NCBI RefSeq assembly: GCF_023243115.1 | Contig: NZ_CP085081.1 | Coordinates: 2,046,001 to 2,110,000, forward strand | Reading direction: 5' to 3' | DNA: 64,000 bases | Source: Sediminicoccus sp. KRV36 | GTDB taxonomy: Bacteria > Pseudomonadota > Alphaproteobacteria > Acetobacterales > Acetobacteraceae | In this document: in pieces, positions 51,598-59,160 of the stretch | Numbering within the stretch: the first letter of the stretch is position 1 | Layout of the letters: every line of letters begins with the position of its first letter | Notes under the pieces: model-generated | What the model was told of the DNA's origin: nothing | Databases searched by the model: none | Seen by the model: the letters and a program-made list of their open reading frames with translations, nothing else | Program-made: the position numbers and the translations under genes

Positions 51598-52795
51598 CGC
51601 GGATCCCTTCGGCCGGCGCGACGCGCCCTGCCCGAAACGCCGCGAAGCTCGCCGCCAGTGCGGCCCCCAGCAAGGTTGCAGCCAGAGCCGCCGCCAGATG
51701 CCAAAGCTGGATCACGGCCACCGCCCTGTGGCCTGCCCCCGCCAGATTCAGCCCATTGATGAGTTGGACAACGCCAACCGCCACAACCGCCGCCAGCCCC
51801 GTCCCCACCATGCCGACCGCCACGGCCTGAAGCAGCGGCAGCAGCACCACCTCTCCCCGGCGCAGCCCGAGCAGCCGGAGTTGCGAAAGCTGGCGCTGCT
51901 TGCGCTCGACATTGGCGTAGAGGCCAACGGCGAGCGAGAGCAGATAGCCCGTCCCGCCCATGCCCGCGATCAGCGCAAAGAGCAGCCCCAGGCTGCGGTC
52001 GAGGTTGAGCAGGCTGGCCACTTCCACGGCACGGGTCTCGACATCCACGCCTGCGGCGCGGAGTTCGGCATCCAGGCGCGGAACATCCTCCAGCCGGCGG
52101 GCATGGGCGCGAAAACCCGCGTAGGGCGCGGCTGCGCCGGCCGGCATGGCCTCCGGCTGCGCGCTGGCCGCGACTTCGCCGTTGAGGAAACCATCCACCA
52201 GCCGGAGCACGCGCATCTCCACAAAGGCCGCGGGCCGGTCCAGCGCATAGGCGGGCGCGATGGCCACAAGGCGCATGGGCAGGTTCAGCACCTCACGCCG
52301 ACCGTCGCCGCCGACGCGAGTGGCGCGCAGCGTCACCGCCTCCCCCGGCTGCGCCCCGCTGCGCGCGGCCATGGCCACGGAGAAGACCACATCGCGCGGC
52401 TCGCGCGGTTGCGCACCGCCGAGCAAGGGGTCGCCGGGGCCGGTGGCCCAAAGCTCGGCCAGCACGGGCTCGGCCGGGCGGGACGCCGTAAGGAAGCGGG
52501 CATCGGCGTTGAGCGAGCGGATCCGGCCGATGGCAAAGGCGACATCCGGCCGGGCGGAAAGCTGTTCGATGAAGCTCTCGGGAAAGGCACGGTTGGCCTG
52601 GTTTACCACCATGCGGCTGCGGGCATTTTCGATCAGATCCTCCCGGAGCCCCTGCATCACGCCATGCTTGAGGGCGAAGAGCAGGATCAGCGGCAAGAGC
52701 ACCGCGGCCAAGCCGATGAAGGAGCAGATGGCCAGCCGGCGCTCATGCAGCAGGTCCTGCAGGGCAAGGCGCAAGACAAGGCGCCAGCGCGTCAT
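51590..52795 (-). CDS. ABC transporter permease (FtsX/LolE/MacB-like)
   Basis: This 401-residue permease has one N-terminal membrane helix (AICSFIGLAAVLLPLILLFA), a large periplasmic domain of about 220 residues and three C-terminal membrane helices, with the FtsX-domain segment VERKQRQLSQLRLLGLRRGE. This is the type VII ABC architecture, which does mechanical work on the periplasmic side or exports peptides and lipoproteins. It overlaps the ATPase gene (ATGA), its obvious partner. Within the module it may drive the periplasmic VWA and SUMF1 proteins. Confidence 0.9.
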   Translation of the reverse strand: MTRWRLVLRLALQDLLHERRLAICSFIGLAAVLLPLILLFALKHGVMQGLREDLIENARSRMVVNQANRAFPESFIEQLSARPDVAFAIGRIRSLNADARFLTASRPAEPVLAELWATGPGDPLLGGAQPREPRDVVFSVAMAARSGAQPGEAVTLRATRVGGDGRREVLNLPMRLVAIAPAYALDRPAAFVEMRVLRLVDGFLNGEVAASAQPEAMPAGAAAPYAGFRAHARRLEDVPRLDAELRAAGVDVETRAVEVASLLNLDRSLGLLFALIAGMGGTGYLLSLAVGLYANVERKQRQLSQLRLLGLRRGEVVLLPLLQAVAVGMVGTGLAAVVAVGVVQLINGLNLAGAGHRAVAVIQLWHLAAALAATLLGAALAASFAAFRAGRVAPAEGIRDA

Positions 52796-53496
52796 GCGGG
52801 CAGCACCGAGCGCGCGGCGCCACCGGGGTCGGGGATCAGTTGCAACAGCCGGAACCCCTGGCGCGCTGCGCGCTCCGGATCATGCGTGGCCAGCAGTAGC
52901 GCGGCACCAGCCGCGCTGGCTTCCTCGCGCAGCAGGGCCATCACCGTATCGGCCATGCCGGGATGCACGCTCGCCGTCGGCTCATCGGCCAGCACGATAT
53001 CGGGCATATGCACCAGAGCCCGGGCAATGGCCACGCGCTGCCGCTGACCGACTGAAAGTGTGGCCGGCATGCGGTGCAGCAGATCCTTGATCTCCAGCCG
53101 CACCGCCAGCGCTCTCACCCGCCCCACCGCGCTGCGTCCGAGCAGCGCGAGCGGCATCTCGATATTCGCCCGCACATCGAGAAAGGGCAGCAACCCGCCC
53201 TGTTGCAGCACATAGCCATAATGCCGCGCGCGGGCATCGGTGATGGCGCCGTCCTCCCCCGCGGCCCAGAGCGCCCGCAGATCGAGTGGCGCCGCCTCGC
53301 GCGGCATCAGCATGAAGGAGTGGGCGGCCTCCGGCGCGCGGGCCAGGGCCAGCAGGTCCAGCAGGGTGGATTTTCCGGCGCCCGAAGGCCCGTGCAGCGC
53401 CACCGCCTCACCGCGATGCAGCGTCAGCGCCGCGATCTCCAGCACAAAGCCCCGATGCCCCGCGCGCACGCCCTCCAGGCTGAGCGCGACCGGCAT
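52792..53496 (-). CDS. ABC transporter ATP-binding protein (LolD/MacB-type)
   Basis: This 234-residue ATPase has Walker A GPSGAGKST (36-44), Q-loop region GYVLQQGGLLPFL, signature LSVGQRQRVAIARAL, Walker B DIVLADEPTASVHPG and the switch histidine in LLATHDPE. It pairs with the FtsX-type permease encoded next. It starts at the last base of the VWA gene stop, so all genes of the module are tightly packed. Confidence 0.95.
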   Translation of the reverse strand: MPVALSLEGVRAGHRGFVLEIAALTLHRGEAVALHGPSGAGKSTLLDLLALARAPEAAHSFMLMPREAAPLDLRALWAAGEDGAITDARARHYGYVLQQGGLLPFLDVRANIEMPLALLGRSAVGRVRALAVRLEIKDLLHRMPATLSVGQRQRVAIARALVHMPDIVLADEPTASVHPGMADTVMALLREEASAAGAALLLATHDPERAARQGFRLLQLIPDPGGAARSVLPA

Positions 53497-55439
53497 CAGG
53501 GCAGCGCATCGAGCGGCACGGGATAGACCGCTTCATTGGGGTTGCGGCTGCCATCGAGATTGACCCAGACCGGCATGGCGTTGATCGCCTCATACAGCGC
53601 CAGCTTGCGCTCCAGGTTGTTGGCGATCTGCGAGCGCGCGGCTGGGCCGCTATCCATCCATTGCTGCTGGCTGATATCGGCGATCTCGCTGGTATAGGGC
53701 AGATCCTGGAGGAACTCGGCGAAGACACCGCCCAGCCGCTGGAACTCACCCAGCCGGCGCGGATCGCGGATGGTGGCGGCCGCCGCGCCGCGCACGCGGC
53801 TGAAGAAATCCTCGGGGCTGAGGCGCGTGCCCGCCTGGGCCTGAAGAATGGCGCGCACCGTGTCGCGCAGGTCCGAAAGTTGATTGCGCGTGAGCAGCAC
53901 GCGCACATCAATCGGCGCGAAGCCGGGCTCCTGGTGCACGATATCGCGGTCCAGCACGAAGCTGCGCACCACATCGGGCGCCGCCTGTTCCTGCACCCGC
54001 CCCAGATAGGCGAGGCGCATGGCGTTGCCCACGCTTTCCAGCTGCTCCGCCATGCGGCGCTGCGCTTCGTTCACGGGCGGGCGGATGCCGCCGATGGCGC
54101 GGCCGGTGACCGCCGCCACCTGGCCCAGCACCCAATCGCTCAAGGCGTCCACCGTCTCGCCGAATTGCTGCACGTCACCATTGGGCACGGGGTAGTAGAG
54201 TGCATTGCCATCCGGCCGTTGCGTGAGCTCGCGATACTGCCGCTCCGCCCGGGCATGGTTGTTGCGGCCTTCGGGCGTGCGCAGATGGACGGCGATCATC
54301 GCCACCTGCCGCGCCTCGCTATTTGCAAGGATGCGGATTTCCGGGATGCCCAGGCCCGTGGCCGCCAGCGGGTCATTGCCATCGCGCGTGCCGGCATCGG
54401 TGATGAGGATCAGGAAGCGCCCGCCAAAGCCGCTCCAATTCACCTCATCAAGCGCGGTCTTGATGCCGGCGATGGCGTCCTCGTCAAAGCCCTGATTGCT
54501 GGCCGTGGCTTCCCGCACGATGGCAAGGCGTTCCAGCACCGCATCGGGGCTGGCCGTGAAATCGGGCGCGCTGACGAGTTGGGTGACGTATTCGAGGTTC
54601 GGATTGCCGCCCATATTGTCGCGATAGGCGACCATGCCGAAGCGGAAATTCTCACGCACGGCGGTGTCCTGGATGCGGCCCACGGCGCGGCGCACCGCCT
54701 CCCGCGTGCGGTCGATATAGGGCGCCATGCTGATCGTCGTATCAATCACGAAGACCACGGCGCCGCGGTAGTTCCGGAGTGCATCAGGGTTCGCCATCGG
54801 GGTGCGCGGCGCATGGGCGGGGGCGGAGATCACCTCCAGCAGCCGCGCTTCATGGCCGGCCTCGTTCTCGATACGACGGGCGCTGAGAATGGGCAGCAGA
54901 TAGAATTGCCGCGTGATATCCACGAAGGCCTCGGGCTCCAGCGCGATGACCGGGCCATCCTCGTTGCGCTCGGCCGCCCCGCGCAGCACCTGGGCACGGG
55001 CCGCGCCACCGCGCGTATCGAGCCAGATCTGCTCGGGCAGTGCCGCGTCACGGAAGAACATCGCGCGCTCGCGCCGCTCACGCGGGGTGAAGGCAGCGAC
55101 GAGGTTGTGGCGCCAGTCAATGGCGCGTTCGGCGCGCAGCCAGCCCGTGCTGCGGCCATCCATCGCCTCACCCACCTCCAGCCAGCCGTCGGCGCCGCCC
55201 TGCCTGGCATAAACGTAGAAGACGCTGAAGGCGGGAATATCGCGGCGGCGGGCATTGGTGTCGGCACGCTCGTAAATGCCCGCACCTGGCCGCGTGATGA
55301 CGCGCTGAAACAGCGCAGTGCGGCCCTCGATGGTGAGCGGCGCACGAGTGGCCTGGGGCAGGGCGGGGCGCTGCTGCGCCTCGGCCTGAGGAAGGCACAA
55401 CAACCCCAAGGCGAGAAGCAGGGCGCCGAGGCGCATCAC
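53496..55439 (-). CDS. Secreted von Willebrand factor A domain protein
   Basis: This 647-residue protein has a signal peptide (ends AEAQ, residue 22), an SH3-like N-terminal part (GAGIYERADTNARRRDIPAF, GWLEVGEAMDGRSTGWLRAE) and a VWA domain. The MIDAS motif is D233-T-T-I-S237 (VFVIDTTISM), with ILITDAGTRD further on. The C-terminal 250 residues are helical with no family I can name. It overlaps the membrane-protein gene upstream (ATGA). VWA domains with an intact MIDAS bind partner proteins through a metal, so this is probably the periplasmic scaffold of the module. Confidence 0.88.
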   Translation of the reverse strand: MMRLGALLLALGLLCLPQAEAQQRPALPQATRAPLTIEGRTALFQRVITRPGAGIYERADTNARRRDIPAFSVFYVYARQGGADGWLEVGEAMDGRSTGWLRAERAIDWRHNLVAAFTPRERRERAMFFRDAALPEQIWLDTRGGAARAQVLRGAAERNEDGPVIALEPEAFVDITRQFYLLPILSARRIENEAGHEARLLEVISAPAHAPRTPMANPDALRNYRGAVVFVIDTTISMAPYIDRTREAVRRAVGRIQDTAVRENFRFGMVAYRDNMGGNPNLEYVTQLVSAPDFTASPDAVLERLAIVREATASNQGFDEDAIAGIKTALDEVNWSGFGGRFLILITDAGTRDGNDPLAATGLGIPEIRILANSEARQVAMIAVHLRTPEGRNNHARAERQYRELTQRPDGNALYYPVPNGDVQQFGETVDALSDWVLGQVAAVTGRAIGGIRPPVNEAQRRMAEQLESVGNAMRLAYLGRVQEQAAPDVVRSFVLDRDIVHQEPGFAPIDVRVLLTRNQLSDLRDTVRAILQAQAGTRLSPEDFFSRVRGAAAATIRDPRRLGEFQRLGGVFAEFLQDLPYTSEIADISQQQWMDSGPAARSQIANNLERKLALYEAINAMPVWVNLDGSRNPNEAVYPVPLDALP

Positions 55440-56473
55440 CAGAACTCCCTGAGGGTGGTCGTGGCCGAAGCATTTCCGCCATCGGCTTGCTGTTGGAGCC
55501 AGGCGCGAAGCGCGACGCGCAGCGGCGCCGCGGTTGCGTCGCCAGCGCGTTCGGCTTCGGCATATTGCCGGGCGGCCGCGCGCGGGTCGGGCGTGCGGAA
55601 GGGGCGGCCAGGGACGAAACCGATCGGGTCATACAGGCGGCCCAATGCGGTCATGGCAGGCGCGTGGCGTCGTGCCGCGGCTTCCTCCATCAGCACCAGC
55701 GCGTCGTCGAAGTGCCCTGCCGCCTGGCGCCGCATTGCCACGGCGAAGATGGCGGCCGCATCGTTCGCCCGGCCGACCACATCGCGCGGCGAGAGATCAT
55801 CCGTGCCATCCGGCCAGATGGCGGCCTGCGGCTGCAGTGGGGCCGGCGGCGGCGGGGCACTGGGCACAGGAGTGACCACCAGCGGCGGCGGCGGAGGTGC
55901 CGCTGGGTCTTCCACGGGCCACATCCACCACGCGACGCCAGCGGCCACCACGAGGAGAAGCAGCATGCCCATGAGAACCACGGGCAGCTTGCGAGGGGCA
56001 GCGGCCGGCACGCTCTCTGCCGGGATGGGCTGCGGTGGCGCAGGACGCAGGATCACCGTGGCGTCATCGGCGGGCTGCGCCGGGCGCGGCGTCACCAGCC
56101 GCTCAGGTGGCTCCTGCGGAATGACGGGATCGGGCGGCAATTCGCCGTCGAAGACCTCGATCGTCTCGGGCCAGAAGAGCCCGGTTTCCCCCAAGCCTGG
56201 CAGGATCAGATGGACGGGGCCAGGCTCCATGTGTCGCGTCATGCGGGGACCAAGAATCAGCACCGCCTCGCCACCCTGCTCTTCGATGGCGACGGGTCGC
56301 AGCACCTCCTCGCTGACCTGCCAGCCGCGCTGGCCGAGGTTGCTGGTCTGGTACCCCTCGCGCCGGATGCGGTAGCCGCTGGTGGCGGCGGCGGCACTCA
56401 CCCCGCCCAGGATGAGCCGGGCATGGCCCAGGGACCTGCTCCCATCCGGCTCCGCCCTCGCACTCAACGCCAT
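55436..56473 (-). CDS. Single-pass membrane protein with proline-rich linker and Sel1-like region
   Basis: This 345-residue protein has a cytoplasmic N-terminal domain of about 130 residues, a proline-rich stretch, and one membrane helix (KLPVVLMGMLLLLVVAAGVA, about residues 185-205). A periplasmic proline-rich linker and Sel1/TPR-like helices follow (DDALVLMEEAAARRHAPAMT, ALGRLYDP). I chose ATG 56473 with GGGGGAA 8 nt upstream. It ends in an ATGA overlap with the VWA gene. It probably links the cytoplasmic SrfC/SrfB proteins to the periplasmic VWA protein. I cannot name the N-terminal domain. Confidence 0.75.
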   Translation of the reverse strand: MALSARAEPDGSRSLGHARLILGGVSAAAATSGYRIRREGYQTSNLGQRGWQVSEEVLRPVAIEEQGGEAVLILGPRMTRHMEPGPVHLILPGLGETGLFWPETIEVFDGELPPDPVIPQEPPERLVTPRPAQPADDATVILRPAPPQPIPAESVPAAAPRKLPVVLMGMLLLLVVAAGVAWWMWPVEDPAAPPPPPLVVTPVPSAPPPPAPLQPQAAIWPDGTDDLSPRDVVGRANDAAAIFAVAMRRQAAGHFDDALVLMEEAAARRHAPAMTALGRLYDPIGFVPGRPFRTPDPRAAARQYAEAERAGDATAAPLRVALRAWLQQQADGGNASATTTLREFW

Positions 56474-56495
56474 GAAGTCTGTTCCCCCGGAACCA

Positions 56496-59135
56496 TCAGC
56501 GCAGCGCCGCCAGAATGCGCCCCAGCTTTTCATTCAGCGCAACATCGCCGACCATGCCGCTCGCCACGCGCGCGTTTTCTTCGACCAGGCGGCGATAGCT
56601 TACCGCCCAGTCCACGTAGAAATCACGCTCAAAGGGCTGCGCGCGCTCAGCGAGGTCGGGCCATTGCTCGGCCGCTGGCGGGCGGGTGAAGACCGGGCGC
56701 GGCGTGGGGCGCCCGGCGGTGGGCCGCGCCTCGGGCTTGAGCTTATCCATGTCGAGCCAATAGACGAAATCATTGATCATGCGCTCGGCGATCATGACAG
56801 GCTTGAGCAGTCTTTCTCCCACCTTCTCATGGTAGGAGGCGCTGCCACGGATCGCCTGGGCGATGCGCGCGCGCAGACCGACCCGGCGCGAGGCGGCGCC
56901 CAGTTGCCCCGTCAGGCTCGCCAGCGCCTCGCGTGTCAGGCCAAAGAGCGGTTCCAGATCCTCTCGCGAAGCCAGTGCGTGCAGCCCCTCATGCCAATGC
57001 GCGAGGGCCGCTTCAGCGAAGACCTCGGCCAGGTCGCGCGCCTGCTCGCGCGGGGCGGGTTTGGGGGTCGGCGTATCGCCGAAGATATCGGCCAGTTCGT
57101 CATCCAGATCGGCCACATCGAGCGTGGTGCCGACCGGGCCGGCGACGGCCGAGGGAAGATCGGAGACGTTCAATTGCCGCGCGCGAAATACCTCGGCCAG
57201 GCGGTCCGCATTGACCTGCATCTCGTGCAGGAAAAGGCCGAAGGCCTGCCGGCGGGCGGTTTCGTTGAGGACCGCCACCACGGTGCGCGCCTCCCCCAGG
57301 CGCTTCTGCAACTCCGCTTCTAAGTCGCTCGAAACATAATAGGGACGCAGGCTGCCAGCGAGGCCCTGTGCCTGGCTGGCAAGCAGCGCGCGAACCTGCC
57401 GGCGCTTCGTCTCGGGGTTGCAGACCGGGCGCAGCCGGCGAGCGATGTAGCCGAGGCCTCCGTCATTCAGCGTCATCGCCTCATCCCAGGCCATGGCCGG
57501 ATCCGCGAAGAAGCGGCGCACCTCGACATTTTCCAGGAAGCGCGCGCGCAGCATGGCAAGGCGCGGCTGACTGCGGAAGGCGATTTCGCGCCGGTTCCTG
57601 TCGGCGTCGGGCGCCGCGTAATCCAGCAGCCCCTCGTCATAGGCGTTTGGATTGCGCAGCCAGAAGGTGTTGTTGAAGGGCTGCCCTGGCTTCCATTGGT
57701 AGGGCCAGTCATAATCGAGGGCGAGGAAGCTCTTGATGGTGGTGTCGAGGCGCGTGGACCAGCGCTCCACATTGTCATCATCGGCGCCGGCCTTGGCCAC
57801 GAATTCCTTGTCGAATTTGGTGAAGACCAGGAACAGCGCCGGATCGGCATGGGCGGATCGCGCCTCGGCCGTCGCGCCATGCGTGCCGTCAATCCAGTCC
57901 TTCACCATGGCGGGCAGCGTGCGAACCTCCTGGTTGCTGTCGCCCAGGCAGAGCAGCATGGAGGTGAGTTCCTGCTCGGCCAAATAGCGCTGGTAAAGAT
58001 AGGCCACCTTGCCGCGGATGAAGAGGTGGTAGAGGTTCGCCGCTGCCGTCTTCTCCGCATCGCGCCCGTCATATCGCTCCCGCGAGCGAGCGCCCGGGAA
58101 ATCCAGCAGATCAGTGTGGTCGAAGAAGTCGAAGGGCTTCTCGGCCAGCTGCAACTGCAGTTCGGCGACGATGGCGGTGATGACGGGCCGCGCCATCTGA
58201 GCGCGCCGGCCGGAGCGCGTGCCGATCGCGACACGGTCACTCTCGTCCTTGCCCAAATTGAACAAGGTCGCCACGTCAATCACGCTGCGGGCCTTGGGCA
58301 CCATGGCATCGAGCGCGCAGAAGGCTTCGCCCGCGAAGTCGAGTTCCGCAAGCGCGGTCATGAGGCGCGCGCAAAGCTGCGTCAGCTCCGGCACGTTGTT
58401 CCACAAAAGCCCGAACAGCTCCGCGCGTTCGGCGATGGGCAGGCGCGGGGCGAGGCTCTCCATCTCGCGCCAGGGCGCGGGGGTGAGGGCCACATGCGTC
58501 GGGTGGTTGCGGAAGTAGCGTTCGAAATACTCGAACAATTCCTGCATGTCGTCTTCGGTCAGCACATCCACGGGCGCCGGCCGCGCCTTGCCGCGCAGGC
58601 GGCCCATCACCGCCTCCACCTGCTCGCGCGTCAGGGGCACCACCGTGTCGCGGTTGAAATCCTCCATGAAGGCATTGGCGATGATGCGCACGATATCGGT
58701 CTGCGAGAGCAGGCGCATCGCCACCGGCAGCCCGGGCAAGGAGGGCGTCGGCCGTATGGAGAACCGGGTGACCAGGCCCGTAGCCTCCTTGCCGCCCTCG
58801 GGGTTGATGTCGCGCACGATGTCGAGTTCCTGACCGGCGAAGATCACCTTGGCCGGGCGCTGCTCCTTCCGCGCCAGCGCCGAGATCAGGTAGCTCTTGC
58901 CCGATTGGCTCGGCCCGAAGACGGAGACGCACATGGGCCGCCGCGCGGCTTCAGCCAGCTTGCGCGCGCGAATGGCCCCGCGCCGCAACTCCCGCGCCAT
59001 GGCGGGGCCTTCCTCACGCACTTCGGTTGCCGCGAGGCCGACCCATTCGACGCCGGCACTGGCGGCATCGGCCACCGCCTCGCAGGCGCGGGCCAGGGTC
59101 TCGTTCTCGGCGTCCGTCGCTGGGGTGTCGGTCAT
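56496..59135 (-). CDS. srfC: SrfC-family P-loop protein (putative virulence factor)
   Basis: This 879-residue cytoplasmic protein matches the SrfC family known from the srfABC locus of Salmonella and relatives. The N terminus holds a helical lead, then the P-loop GPSQSGKS (74-81) in PMCVSVFGPSQSGKS, then ARKEQRPAKVIF and DINPEGGKEATGLVTRFSIR, with DLLDFPGARSRERY further on as a switch-like DFPG. A long helical C terminus suggests a dynamin-like NTPase. The biochemical function of the family is unknown. Its start lies 25 nt downstream of the SrfB stop. Confidence 0.85.
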   Translation of the reverse strand: MTDTPATDAENETLARACEAVADAASAGVEWVGLAATEVREEGPAMARELRRGAIRARKLAEAARRPMCVSVFGPSQSGKSYLISALARKEQRPAKVIFAGQELDIVRDINPEGGKEATGLVTRFSIRPTPSLPGLPVAMRLLSQTDIVRIIANAFMEDFNRDTVVPLTREQVEAVMGRLRGKARPAPVDVLTEDDMQELFEYFERYFRNHPTHVALTPAPWREMESLAPRLPIAERAELFGLLWNNVPELTQLCARLMTALAELDFAGEAFCALDAMVPKARSVIDVATLFNLGKDESDRVAIGTRSGRRAQMARPVITAIVAELQLQLAEKPFDFFDHTDLLDFPGARSRERYDGRDAEKTAAANLYHLFIRGKVAYLYQRYLAEQELTSMLLCLGDSNQEVRTLPAMVKDWIDGTHGATAEARSAHADPALFLVFTKFDKEFVAKAGADDDNVERWSTRLDTTIKSFLALDYDWPYQWKPGQPFNNTFWLRNPNAYDEGLLDYAAPDADRNRREIAFRSQPRLAMLRARFLENVEVRRFFADPAMAWDEAMTLNDGGLGYIARRLRPVCNPETKRRQVRALLASQAQGLAGSLRPYYVSSDLEAELQKRLGEARTVVAVLNETARRQAFGLFLHEMQVNADRLAEVFRARQLNVSDLPSAVAGPVGTTLDVADLDDELADIFGDTPTPKPAPREQARDLAEVFAEAALAHWHEGLHALASREDLEPLFGLTREALASLTGQLGAASRRVGLRARIAQAIRGSASYHEKVGERLLKPVMIAERMINDFVYWLDMDKLKPEARPTAGRPTPRPVFTRPPAAEQWPDLAERAQPFERDFYVDWAVSYRRLVEENARVASGMVGDVALNEKLGRILAALR

Positions 59136-59160
59136 GCGAATCTTTCAGCCCGGGTAAAGT